Of a stretch of DNA of 64,000 nucleotides, positions 1 through 7,289 are shown piece after piece. Each line of letters begins with the position of its first letter. Position 1 is the stretch's first letter. Both the position numbers and the translations under genes were made by a program. Origin of the DNA: an uncultured Prevotellaceae bacterium. GTDB taxonomy: Bacteria; Bacteroidota; Bacteroidia; Bacteroidales; Bacteroidaceae. Location: the NCBI GenBank assembly GCA_902792635.1, contig CADBAG010000014.1:32888-96887 (forward strand), in the 5' to 3' direction. A model generated the notes under the pieces. That model was given only the letters and a program-made list of their open reading frames with translations, was not told the origin of the DNA and did not search any database.

Positions 1-639
1 GTGCGCATCCGCCTCGACGCTCCGGCCCCGACAGGTGAGGTGACGACCCACTCAGCAGAGCAGGCCTACGAGAAGGTGCTGCGCTATGCCGGAGCCAGCT
101 TGCACCGCGACACGATTGACAACAGCTTCGTTGACCAGACACGCAGTGGATCAGCTCGTTATAAAGGCTCAGCAGGGTCCACACGACAGGGTATCATCGA
201 CAACACAGACGATGATAAGGCGGCTTACGACGAGACAACGAAAGGATGGGCGCTCACGGCCTCCCCTATCGTCGACTCCGATGGCGACGGTATGCCCGAC
301 GACTGGGAGAAAGCGAACGGTCTGAACCCCAACGATGCCTCGGATGCAAGTCTTTACACCATCGACGCCACGACAAATGGCGGGCACGGATGGTATACGA
401 ACATCGAAGTCTATTGCAACTCGCTTGTCGAAGACATCGTGAAGAAAGAGAATGCCGATGCCATCACCGCTGTGGATGAATACTACCCCAAGGTGAATGC
501 CACTTCTACGGCAATCTCTAACGTCCGGACGACAGATAGAAAGAATACTGACACTTCCTTCTATAACCTCAAGGGCCAGCGTGTCAGCGATTCATATCAA
601 GGTGTGGTTGTGGTCAATGGCAGGAAGATTATCAAATGA
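1..639 (+). CDS. Pectate lyase-like secreted protein, C-terminal part (5' end outside window)
   Basis: Only the last 212 residues are present; the reading frame is open at base 1, so no start is visible. The part seen has the look of the end of Bacteroidota PL1-type pectate lyases: a YAGASLHRD segment near residue 30, then a calcium-loop-like DSDGDGMPDDWE at about residues 93-104, followed by an NxEVYCNSLVEDI helix near 135. The last 30 residues (FYNLKGQRV ... VNGRKIIK) resemble the short C-terminal sorting tail of exported Prevotella proteins. Family knowledge: such enzymes cleave polygalacturonate by beta-elimination outside the cell. The catalytic domain is not in the window, so the activity is inferred from the tail. 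A DUF1593 protein and a lactaldehyde-type dehydrogenase lie within 7 kb, which fits pectin or rhamnogalacturonan use. Confidence 0.6.
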   Translation: MRIRLDAPAPTGEVTTHSAEQAYEKVLRYAGASLHRDTIDNSFVDQTRSGSARYKGSAGSTRQGIIDNTDDDKAAYDETTKGWALTASPIVDSDGDGMPDDWEKANGLNPNDASDASLYTIDATTNGGHGWYTNIEVYCNSLVEDIVKKENADAITAVDEYYPKVNATSTAISNVRTTDRKNTDTSFYNLKGQRVSDSYQGVVVVNGRKIIK

Positions 640-747
640 GTTGTACTATCTGAAATCACTGTGGCTGACTCCGCAATGTCTCAAATTGTACGGTTGAGAT
701 TTGGGATTCTGAAAGTGGCAATAGGGAGTAGACCAACTGACGTTGAA

Positions 748-883
748 TGCCCTCGAAGAGGGCAAACATGGTTAGCCCCACGTGAGGCGCAGCCGAAACG
801 TGGGGTTGGAATGGTGCGGAGGACCTGAATACCGGCCTCGAAGAGGGCGAACCTTGACGGGGGCTGGTTTTACAGGTTCGCCC
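748..883. repeat. Palindromic element, copy A (truncated, left half)
   Basis: This half copy lies between two convergent genes and fills most of a 309-bp gap. It has the small hairpin CCTCGAAGAGG at 751, the stem CCCCACGT (776-783) / ACGTGGGG (798-805) with an inner GGC/GCC pair, and the core GGCCTCGAAGAGGGCGAAC at about 836. The right half is reduced to a short GGTTCGCCCT near 874. No credible gene is encoded. Confidence 0.8.
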
Positions 884-948
884 TATTGTACTTTAGACAA
901 AACATCATCGCTCGGTAATGACTCAGCTTCGCCGATAAAAGACGCCTA

Positions 949-1836
949 TCAGTATATGATGGCAAAGAAGAACAGTATCCAACAAACGATGCACGCCTGA
1001 ATGAAATGATCTTTCATCAGCACTTTCGTAGGACTACCACTCTTAATATCTACTATCGTTATCTGCAAATATCTGATAAGTCCTGCCAACACGAATATAG
1101 AAGTCAGATAAACATAATGACTTCCAAACCTATCAATCACATCCGGTGAGACGGTATACATGATGTAGCAGACCATTGTAATTCCGGATGTAAGCGTGAT
1201 GGCTTGATTCATAAATGCCAGATTATACCTATTGACATTCTTGCGGACGAGTACGCCGTTTTCTTGATACATCACTACATCATCGCGCCGCTTGGCAAAA
1301 GCCAAGAATAGTGCCAGCAAAAAAGTCATCAGCACAATCCAATGCGAGAGGGCAATACCTGTAGCGATACTTCCCGCCATGATTCTTAAAACGAATCCTA
1401 TTGCTATGACAAAGATATCCACGATTGCAATCTGCTTCAGTTTCATGCAGTAGGCAAAGTTCATCACGATGTAAAAGCCTATCAGCGCTGCCACAGGTAG
1501 AGCACCATTGCCTATACTCCAATCTGAGACCCCAATGATCGCAAACGAAATGGCAAAGCATATAAACATGAGCAGATACCCCTGAGCTTTACTGATTGCT
1601 CCGCTTGCAATCGGGCGTTTGCATTTTTTAGGATGCTTTCTGTCTGCCTCGACATCATAGATGTCGTTGAAACAATAGATGCCACTCGCTGCGAAGCTAT
1701 AGGCGAAGAATGCACATATAGATGGCAGCAAATATTCCACATCCATAAGATGCTTGTCAAAGAACAATGGCAAGAAGATAAAGAAGTTCTTAAGCCACTG
1801 CTGGGGACGCATAAGAAGAATTACTGATTTCATCAT
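949..1836 (-). CDS. UbiA-family prenyltransferase, decaprenyl-phosphate phosphoribosyltransferase (DPPR synthase) type
   Basis: A 295-residue integral membrane protein with about nine hydrophobic segments. It carries the first aspartate-rich UbiA motif, N57-D58-x2-D61-x3-D65, followed by KRPIASG. A short MRPQQWLKN start and a K-rich segment after the motif are typical of the subgroup that transfers phosphoribose from PRPP to a polyprenyl phosphate (Rv3806c-like), the first step toward a lipid-linked arabinose donor. Its start overlaps the stop of the upstream membrane glycosyltransferase gene by 4 bases (ATGA), so the two are probably translationally coupled. The substrate is an inference from the subgroup; ubiquinone or menaquinone prenyltransferases share the fold but usually differ in the motif surroundings. 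Confidence 0.75.
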   Translation of the reverse strand: MMKSVILLMRPQQWLKNFFIFLPLFFDKHLMDVEYLLPSICAFFAYSFAASGIYCFNDIYDVEADRKHPKKCKRPIASGAISKAQGYLLMFICFAISFAIIGVSDWSIGNGALPVAALIGFYIVMNFAYCMKLKQIAIVDIFVIAIGFVLRIMAGSIATGIALSHWIVLMTFLLALFLAFAKRRDDVVMYQENGVLVRKNVNRYNLAFMNQAITLTSGITMVCYIMYTVSPDVIDRFGSHYVYLTSIFVLAGLIRYLQITIVDIKSGSPTKVLMKDHFIQACIVCWILFFFAIIY

Positions 1837-3482
1837 TGATCTAATCTTTTATAGAGATAAAGAGCATCTGTTATTCTATCTATCTTTTTGTGAGCCGTCA
1901 ATTGATCAAAGAAATAAAGATTTCGTGGACTATTGATAAGAACATAAAGTTCTCTACGTTTCAATTTTTTGCACTTATCATTCAAGAAATTTTGAATGAC
2001 AGTTTCACCATGTTCTATGTCAGGTTTCTTTAATTCAGTGCGATCCACATAGAACGCATGTCCTTCATCTCTAAGAGTGAATGCTGTCTTCTTCTTATTA
2101 AATGTTAGCGTGTAAGAGTCTGACAAACTCATATATGAAATAGGTGCCCATGCGCCCCACCCCATACTTGCAATATATGCTTTAGGCAGACCTCTTAAGT
2201 ATTCTAATGATTTTCTTCTCGTCGATAGGTCATAAGCCTTACAAGAATGGATATACCATGAATAGAAAAGCCCACCGGAAGCAAGCATCTGCTCATCCAA
2301 GGTATTCACATATTGACCAGCACCAATACCTACACTTACTTTTTCAGTTCTATAGATGGGGCATACTACACCAGTTGTATAATTTGTAGTACTACCAAAC
2401 CAGGGCCTGGATGCAGGGGTTATCCTTACCGACACTATCATAAAGAGGATGAATGCGGAAACTGTACACACTTTAAATACTTTTCTGTTTTCTGAAAACG
2501 ATTTAATCCATGTAAGTGCACGCACGCCTATAATGATTACAAACGGAGCTATATAGAGATAGTGCTTAGCTGCGCATCCCATTGAGCGGTAAGTGTAATG
2601 AAGGAGTATCATGGGTAAAAGGACAAGAAATAGTTCTTTCCAAGCCCGATTTCTTATCTGACGGATAATACCTAAAGGTACTAATATAAAATAAGCAACT
2701 GAATAGAAACCAATTATAGACATCAAATGCATTGATCTCTCGATCTTCTGGTTCCAATTCTCATACCCACCAAAAGTAGATAGAACGTCAGCTCTACAAA
2801 GTTTAAATAGCGCTAATGAAACAACAACTACGACTAACGCGTAAACGGCGGATAGAAGAAAGCTTTTCTTCCAACTCTGTCCCATAAATAGAAAAAGGGG
2901 CAAGATCGCCGGATAGACGATGACTACATCAACTCTAAAAAGTGGTGCTATACACAATAATATCCCTGCTTGCCAGTATTTCTTTCTTGTAAAAAGATTC
3001 ATTGCCCAAATAAAGCAGGCGGCTGCAGGTATCGCTGAGTTAGCGTACATTGCAATTGCATACATTTCCGGAAGAAGCATTGCTGCAAATAATATTATTG
3101 TACGGCTTTCCCTTGTAATGTACTTTGCGAACTCAACACAGCCTACCAAGAAGGCTATGCTAAAGATTGCAGACACCAGACAATAAATCTGCTCACAAGT
3201 AAGGAATGAAAAGACATATTTTAGGGCAACAATCATTATAATAGTCAAAGGCTGCATCCTATATTCATAGGAGTAAATAGGAGGCAGTTGCCAACCCTTG
3301 CTATACATAATGTCACATCCAAGAATAACTTCTTGGCTATCAGTTTCATAGCAGATCAATGGGAATATACCCAAGCACATCCACAGAATGAATAGGATTA
3401 GCATAATTGGATAGGCATGCCTCGATGCCTGACTCCATAAAGAAAATACAGCCTTCACTTTCACAAATCTTACTTGCAGCAT
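1833..3482 (-). CDS. Multi-spanning GT-C-like membrane glycosyltransferase
   Basis: A 549-residue protein with roughly ten membrane segments followed by a soluble C-terminal domain of about 170 residues. After the first membrane segment comes a loop with ETDSQE, in the position where GT-C enzymes (ArnT, protein mannosyltransferases) keep an acidic catalytic motif. The frame stays open up to 3671 (GTG), but that extension would lie inside a structured RNA that ends with a terminator at 3529-3541, so the ATG at 3482 is chosen. The downstream overlapping gene is a UbiA-type phosphoribosyltransferase that could make the polyprenyl-linked sugar donor; together they suggest a lipid-linked pentose transfer to a surface glycan. 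No family was matched precisely, so the acceptor and sugar are unknown. Confidence 0.6.
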   Translation of the reverse strand: MLQVRFVKVKAVFSLWSQASRHAYPIMLILFILWMCLGIFPLICYETDSQEVILGCDIMYSKGWQLPPIYSYEYRMQPLTIIMIVALKYVFSFLTCEQIYCLVSAIFSIAFLVGCVEFAKYITRESRTIILFAAMLLPEMYAIAMYANSAIPAAACFIWAMNLFTRKKYWQAGILLCIAPLFRVDVVIVYPAILPLFLFMGQSWKKSFLLSAVYALVVVVVSLALFKLCRADVLSTFGGYENWNQKIERSMHLMSIIGFYSVAYFILVPLGIIRQIRNRAWKELFLVLLPMILLHYTYRSMGCAAKHYLYIAPFVIIIGVRALTWIKSFSENRKVFKVCTVSAFILFMIVSVRITPASRPWFGSTTNYTTGVVCPIYRTEKVSVGIGAGQYVNTLDEQMLASGGLFYSWYIHSCKAYDLSTRRKSLEYLRGLPKAYIASMGWGAWAPISYMSLSDSYTLTFNKKKTAFTLRDEGHAFYVDRTELKKPDIEHGETVIQNFLNDKCKKLKRRELYVLINSPRNLYFFDQLTAHKKIDRITDALYLYKRLDQ

Positions 3483-3528
3483 CCCCAGACAAGGTATCAA
3501 TATTAGAGTGATTGTTTTGGCATATACG

Positions 3529-3846
3529 AAAAAAGCGTGGGTCGCTGTACTGTCACCCGTCCAGCGATCTGAGGCCTTCGCATTGCCCACAACAGTTGAA
3601 CGAGCAACGCAGAAGCCCACGCCGATATGATATACCCCACTCAAGGCGTACTCTGTCTTTCGACAGGGCACACCTCAAGCTTAGATGTATATACACATCC
3701 ACAAGGCATCTACTGTTGCCTCATTCTCGACTGTTGTTGAAAGTTGCGAAGTTTCAGATCGCCAAGAACAAAGCGTTAGTAAACGCTTTCCCATAAATGT
3801 CACCCACCCTCAGGGCTTCCGCAAAACGTTGGCCCACAGAGTAGAT
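3529..3846 (-). ncRNA. Structured non-coding RNA with own promoter and intrinsic terminator
   Basis: A promoter box lies at 3851-3858 and a run of six T (3529-3534 on the complement) ends the unit, giving about 315 nt. Visible folds, in plus-strand coordinates: AAAGCG/CGCTTT hairpin near 3770-3788; a long hairpin 3642-3677 closed by a GAAA tetraloop whose ten outer pairs include several G-U wobbles; and a 3' three-way junction made of the closing stem 3535-3541 / 3616-3622 (GCGTGGG with CCCACGC), hairpin 3604-3615 / 3576-3586 and hairpin 3562-3567 / 3542-3547. The closing stem plus T-run acts as terminator. Length, promoter and terminator match what is described for the Bacteroidales-1 RNA family and for 6S-like RNAs, but I cannot assign it by sequence alone. 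It ends 47 bases before the membrane glycosyltransferase gene, which may depend on read-through. Confidence 0.65.
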
Positions 3847-3850
3847 GATG

Positions 3851-3858
3851 CAAAGTTA
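3851..3858 (-). promoter_or_regulatory. Promoter -7 box of the structured RNA
   Basis: TAACTTTG on the minus strand, a perfect match to the Bacteroidota -7 consensus TAnnTTTG, followed by GC. It sits a few bases before the inferred 5' end of the RNA at about 3846. Confidence 0.75.
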
Positions 3859-3950
3859 CGATAATTTAATTAATTAATCGAGAGTTAAAGAGAAAAAATA
3901 TGGTTCTCCTTGAAAAGAAAACACGCTTATCAATCTTCTTGAAAAATTAT

Positions 3951-4095
3951 TTTCACACGGATTGTAAAGGTCTTAAGGATGGCTACGCTATTCGCTACGC
4001 ATGTGGAGGGCACTCACTTTATGTGCCTCTACGGGGTATATGTAGCCGCAAAGCGGCATAACCATCTTTAAAATCTTTATAATCCGTGTGAGAAA
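3951..4095. repeat. Inverted-repeat element, family 2, copy 1
   Basis: Left arm 3951-3990 (TTCACACGGAT ... AAGGATGGCTACGC) pairs imperfectly with right arm 4053-4095 (GCATAACCATCTTTAAAATC ... ATCCGTGTGAG). A second copy with the same arms spans 63143-63627. It fills part of the 722-base gap between the glycosyltransferase and aldA and holds no credible gene. Confidence 0.75.
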
Positions 4096-4104
4096 AATAC
4101 TTTT

Positions 4105-4198
4105 GGAACGAACAATTCCAAGCTTTGGAACGGACAATTCCACGCCTTGGAACGGACAATTCCACGCCTTGGAACGGATAATTCCACGCCTTGGAATT
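4105..4198. repeat. 22-bp tandem repeat, four units
   Basis: Units start at 4105, 4127, 4149 and 4171, with a partial fifth. Each begins GGAACGGACAATTCC, itself an imperfect palindrome (GGAA ... TTCC), and ends in ACGCCTT. The last partial unit stops 7 bases before the aldA stop codon. The period is not a multiple of three. Another 22-bp array lies at 49281-49390. Confidence 0.9.
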
Positions 4199-4205
4199 AT
4201 CGGGG

Positions 4206-5648
4206 TTACTCCTCGTAGTGCGTATCGAGGTAGGTGACATGCGTCACGAGGTACTCGTCGACACCATGCTTGCCGTCGGCACCGCCGATACCACTCTTCT
4301 TCACGCCGGCATGGAAGCCCTGCATAGCCTCGAAATGTTCACGGTTGATGTAGGTCTCACCAAACTCCAAGCGGCGGCATACCTTCGTCGCTGTGTCGAT
4401 ATCTTTCGTAAAGACGGACGAGGCAAGACCGTACTCGACATCATTGGCCCAGTCGATGACCTGATCGATATCGTCGAACGGCACGATGGGGAGCACAGGA
4501 CCGAAGGTCTCCTCATGGATGATGTCCATATCCTGTGTGCAGTTGTCGAGAAGCGTAGCAGGATAGAAATAACCTTTTCCTCCGACAGGCTTGCCGCCAC
4601 AGAGCACCTTGGCACCCTGCCCCACTGCTTTCTCTACCTTTGCCGTGACACTCTCCAAGGCACGCTTCTCCACGAGCGGTCCCATGTCGACGGACGGGTC
4701 AGCCAAGGGGTCACCGACACGTACCTTCTCAAACTTCTTCTGCAGGATCTCTGTGAACTCGTCCTTGATATCCTTGTGAACATACACACGCTCGGCATTG
4801 TTACAGATCTGTCCGTTGTTGCCGATACGACTGTCGAGAATCCACTGTGCCGAGGCCTCAAGGTCAGCATCAGGGAAGACGATGGCGGGAGCCTTGCCTC
4901 CGAGCTCGAGCGACACCTTCGTGATGTTGTTGCTTGCTGCCGCCATGATACTCTGTCCGGCACCTACCGATCCGGTGACGCTAACGATACCGATCTTGTC
5001 ACTTGATGCCAAGGCATGTCCGATGACGCTACCTTTACCCGTCACGACGTTGATGACACCCGCTGGTACGCCAGCGGCATCAGCGACCTCGCAGAATGTA
5101 GTGCAGATCTCCGGTGTCAGCTGCGATGGTTTCATGACAATGGTGCATCCGGCGATGAGCGCTGCACCAGCTTTGCGTGCAATGAGGAAGAAGGGGAAGT
5201 TCCACGGCAGGATGCCTGCTACGACACCGATAGGGCGCTTGGTGAGGATGATTGTCTCACCACGGCGGTCACTGGGGATGACCTCACCCTCGATATGACG
5301 GGCGAAAGATGCCATATAGTCGAAATAGCCCTCTGTGGCGCCAACCTCTGTCTCGGCCCACATCTTCGTCTTTCCCTGCTCGCGCATGAGAATCTCGACA
5401 AAGTCGGCATGACGCGCACGGATGCCTGCTGCGATCTTCTGCAGATAGGCGGCGCGCTCGATGGCGGGCGTGCGCGCCCACGGCTTGAACGCTGCCTGAG
5501 CGGCATTCAGCGCATCATCGACATCCTGCAGGTCGCCCTCAGGCTGACGGGAGATGACCTCCTCTGTCGACGGGTTTAACACATTGATCCACTTACCGGA
5601 ATGAGACTCCACAAAGCGTCCTCCGATGTACATTTTTAGGTCTTTCAT
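4206..5648 (-). CDS. aldA: Aldehyde dehydrogenase, lactaldehyde dehydrogenase type
   Basis: A 480-residue NAD-dependent aldehyde dehydrogenase of usual length. The family signatures are all present: PWNFP at 148-152, SLELGGKAP with general base Glu248, GQICN with nucleophile Cys282, and EETFGP. The whole sequence is close in pattern to E. coli AldA, including the C-terminal INREHFEAMQGFHAG and KKSGIGGADGKHG segments. AldA oxidises L-lactaldehyde (from fucose or rhamnose breakdown) and glycolaldehyde in the cytoplasm. A promoter box at 5706-5713 leaves a leader of about 50 bases, so the gene appears monocistronic. A nearby pectate-lyase-like gene and DUF1593 gene make rhamnose-derived lactaldehyde a plausible substrate; this is inference. 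Confidence 0.88.
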   Translation of the reverse strand: MKDLKMYIGGRFVESHSGKWINVLNPSTEEVISRQPEGDLQDVDDALNAAQAAFKPWARTPAIERAAYLQKIAAGIRARHADFVEILMREQGKTKMWAETEVGATEGYFDYMASFARHIEGEVIPSDRRGETIILTKRPIGVVAGILPWNFPFFLIARKAGAALIAGCTIVMKPSQLTPEICTTFCEVADAAGVPAGVINVVTGKGSVIGHALASSDKIGIVSVTGSVGAGQSIMAAASNNITKVSLELGGKAPAIVFPDADLEASAQWILDSRIGNNGQICNNAERVYVHKDIKDEFTEILQKKFEKVRVGDPLADPSVDMGPLVEKRALESVTAKVEKAVGQGAKVLCGGKPVGGKGYFYPATLLDNCTQDMDIIHEETFGPVLPIVPFDDIDQVIDWANDVEYGLASSVFTKDIDTATKVCRRLEFGETYINREHFEAMQGFHAGVKKSGIGGADGKHGVDEYLVTHVTYLDTHYEE

Positions 5649-5705
5649 TGTTGATTTGTTGTTTTGTTAGTTAAATACACACCTAATGTTTAGATATTGC
5701 AACCT

Positions 5706-5713
5706 CAAAGTTA
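5706..5713 (-). promoter_or_regulatory. Promoter -7 box for aldA
   Basis: TAACTTTG on the minus strand matches TAnnTTTG and lies 58 bases before the aldA start. Confidence 0.65.
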
Positions 5714-5770
5714 CAAATAATAATTGTTCTTTGTACACCAGAAGATGAAAATTATGATTATTTATGGTTT

Positions 5771-5842
5771 ACCACGTAGGGGCGGCCCTCGTGGCCGTCC
5801 TAACCAACAATAGGGCGCCCACGAGGGGCGCCCCTACGGTGG
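5771..5842. repeat. GC-rich mini-palindrome pair (GTAGGGGCG type)
   Basis: Two GC-rich palindromes, 5771-5800 (CCACGTAGGGGCGGCCCTCG) and 5811-5842 (ending GGGGCGCCCCTACGGTGG), face each other and can also form one long hairpin. Related single units lie at 20567, 23354 and, more distantly, 29075. The pair sits just after the stop of the DUF1593 gene. Confidence 0.8.
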
Positions 5843-5848
5843 GCGATG

Positions 5849-7129
5849 CTAATTCTTTAGCCAGTCCAAGCGCTTGCCCCAGTCGTTGAAGACGTCGTGG
5901 CGCCATTTATAAACCGTCATGGCACCCTGGCAGTCATCCCAGAAGAGAGCCTTGTCGGGTCGGTCGGTATACCACGTCGTGCCGAGCTTATAGTCGGTGG
6001 CGCGCTTCTCGCCCGGATAGTCGTTCGTTATCGTGATATATCCGTTCTGAGTCTTGAAGCCTTCTATGTCGGATGTGATGGTGTAAGGCTGCGTGCCATA
6101 GCGGTAGGTAGAGTACTTGACGACATAGTTGCCCTCACCGAGGTAATAACCCTCCCAGTGCTGCTTGGCGATGAAGAGGTCGATGCACGGTGTACCGGGC
6201 TTGATGTCCTGACGCACGGGACCTTTGATGCGGAACTCGATGATGGCATAGGCCTGTGCCGAGTCTTTAGGTGTGCCGACATGGTCAAGTACGACGAGCG
6301 GACTGCGGTCGTTCTTCGTGAAACTCCCACCCCACGACCCCCGTGTTGGATCGTTAGGGTCACCATCCATCATGTAGAGCAACGATGGGGTGTCACCCAT
6401 CTTGGGGATGCCTTTGAGATAGTTGACGAAGTCAGCACCAAGGTGTCCGGCACCCTTTGCGAAATGCTCGTAGAAGTTGGCATTGTACTCGTCCTCGACC
6501 TTGTTCTTAGCGATGAATCCACGGTAGGAGGCGTTGTCTTCAATGAACCAGAGGTCGGGGAAGTTCTTGACGATATAGACATAACTGTTGATGCTCCATT
6601 TCTTGTTAGGTCCGCCGATCCAGTAGATCTTCACCTTGTCCTTGATATCGGGAGCATCGTGCAGTGCCTGTGCCACATCGTCGAGTCCGCCCCATACGAG
6701 GAGCCAGAGCTTGCGGTCACTCTTTTTTCGTGCGCACCGGATGATCCAATCGGAGCCTTCCGTGGCGTAGCTGTAGCCAGCGAGCGGAGCAGCACCCATC
6801 TTGCCCTGCTTGGAGATGGAACGCAGATAATCGGGTGTCGGCCAGTTGGTCTCATGCTTCTTTAGTTTCGGCAGGTCCTTCTCATAGAGGTCGATCATCC
6901 GCATGATCTCCGACTTGCGGCCATAGCCATACGACGGAGAGGAGACGATGCCCTCGACATCGAACTTGTTGCAATAGAGCAGGAAATGCATCATGCTCTG
7001 GTTGTCATCGGAATCGGTGCCTCCGATATCCGTGCTGATAAGGATTCGTGGACGCTGGGGTACAGGTTGCTGTGCCGATACGTCGAGCACAGACAGGAAC
7101 GAAATAAGAAATAAGATAAGTTGCCGCAT
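5849..7129 (-). CDS. Exported DUF1593 / nucleoside-hydrolase-like protein
   Basis: A 426-residue protein with a clear signal peptide (residues 1-19, cut near VSAQ). The N-terminal domain has STDIGGTDSDDNQ at 32-44, the aspartate cluster that binds calcium in inosine-uridine nucleoside hydrolases and is retained in the DUF1593 family (PF07632). The C-terminal third is a beta-rich domain. Family members are common in pectin and rhamnogalacturonan utilisation loci of Bacteroidota and are thought to act on glycosides in the periplasm or outside the cell. The gene is divergent from a membrane propeller/AraC regulator with a shared 160-bp control region, which suggests that regulator controls it. 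The exact substrate is unknown. Confidence 0.75.
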   Translation of the reverse strand: MRQLILFLISFLSVLDVSAQQPVPQRPRILISTDIGGTDSDDNQSMMHFLLYCNKFDVEGIVSSPSYGYGRKSEIMRMIDLYEKDLPKLKKHETNWPTPDYLRSISKQGKMGAAPLAGYSYATEGSDWIIRCARKKSDRKLWLLVWGGLDDVAQALHDAPDIKDKVKIYWIGGPNKKWSINSYVYIVKNFPDLWFIEDNASYRGFIAKNKVEDEYNANFYEHFAKGAGHLGADFVNYLKGIPKMGDTPSLLYMMDGDPNDPTRGSWGGSFTKNDRSPLVVLDHVGTPKDSAQAYAIIEFRIKGPVRQDIKPGTPCIDLFIAKQHWEGYYLGEGNYVVKYSTYRYGTQPYTITSDIEGFKTQNGYITITNDYPGEKRATDYKLGTTWYTDRPDKALFWDDCQGAMTVYKWRHDVFNDWGKRLDWLKN

Positions 7130-7180
7130 TATTTAATTTAAACTATTTAATTTAAACTGTTCATATATCATTCTGAAGCA

Positions 7181-7188
7181 CAAAATTA
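7181..7188 (-). promoter_or_regulatory. Promoter -7 box for the DUF1593 gene
   Basis: TAATTTTG on the minus strand fits TAnnTTTG and leaves a leader of about 45 bases to the start at 7129. Confidence 0.6.
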
Positions 7189-7208
7189 AGTCAATATCTT
7201 CTTTAAAA

Positions 7209-7242
7209 GGGGAAATATATTACTAAATAGGGGTAATATATT
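7209..7242. promoter_or_regulatory. Candidate operator: direct repeat GGGGwAATATATT
   Basis: GGGGAAATATATT (7209-7221) and GGGGTAATATATT (7230-7242) are direct repeats offset by 21 bp, about two helical turns. They lie between the divergent promoter boxes at 7181 and 7264, where an AraC-type protein would be expected to bind. Binding by the adjacent regulator is inference. Confidence 0.5.
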
Positions 7243-7263
7243 TGTCGTTTGGCGAAATATTAC

Positions 7264-7271
7264 TATTTTTG
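7264..7271 (+). promoter_or_regulatory. Promoter -7 box for the propeller/AraC regulator
   Basis: TATTTTTG followed by CC, a match to TAnnTTTG. Transcription should begin near 7278, which excludes starts upstream of the ATG at 7290. Confidence 0.65.
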
Positions 7272-7289
7272 CCACATAAAGCTAATAAT

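Noticed and set aside
3483-3671. Upstream extension of the membrane glycosyltransferase to a GTG at 3671
   Set aside because: This part overlaps a structured RNA with a terminator at 3529-3541 and encodes no signal or membrane pattern of its own; the ATG at 3482 follows the terminator.
3899-4060. About 53-codon frame beginning MVLLEKKTRLSIFL
   Set aside because: Most of it is the arm of the family 2 inverted repeat; the same words recur at 63.1 kb in a non-coding setting, so it is not a gene.
5897-6865. 322-codon open frame antisense to the DUF1593 gene
   Set aside because: Val/Glu-rich shadow frame; the minus-strand gene has a signal peptide, motif and promoter.
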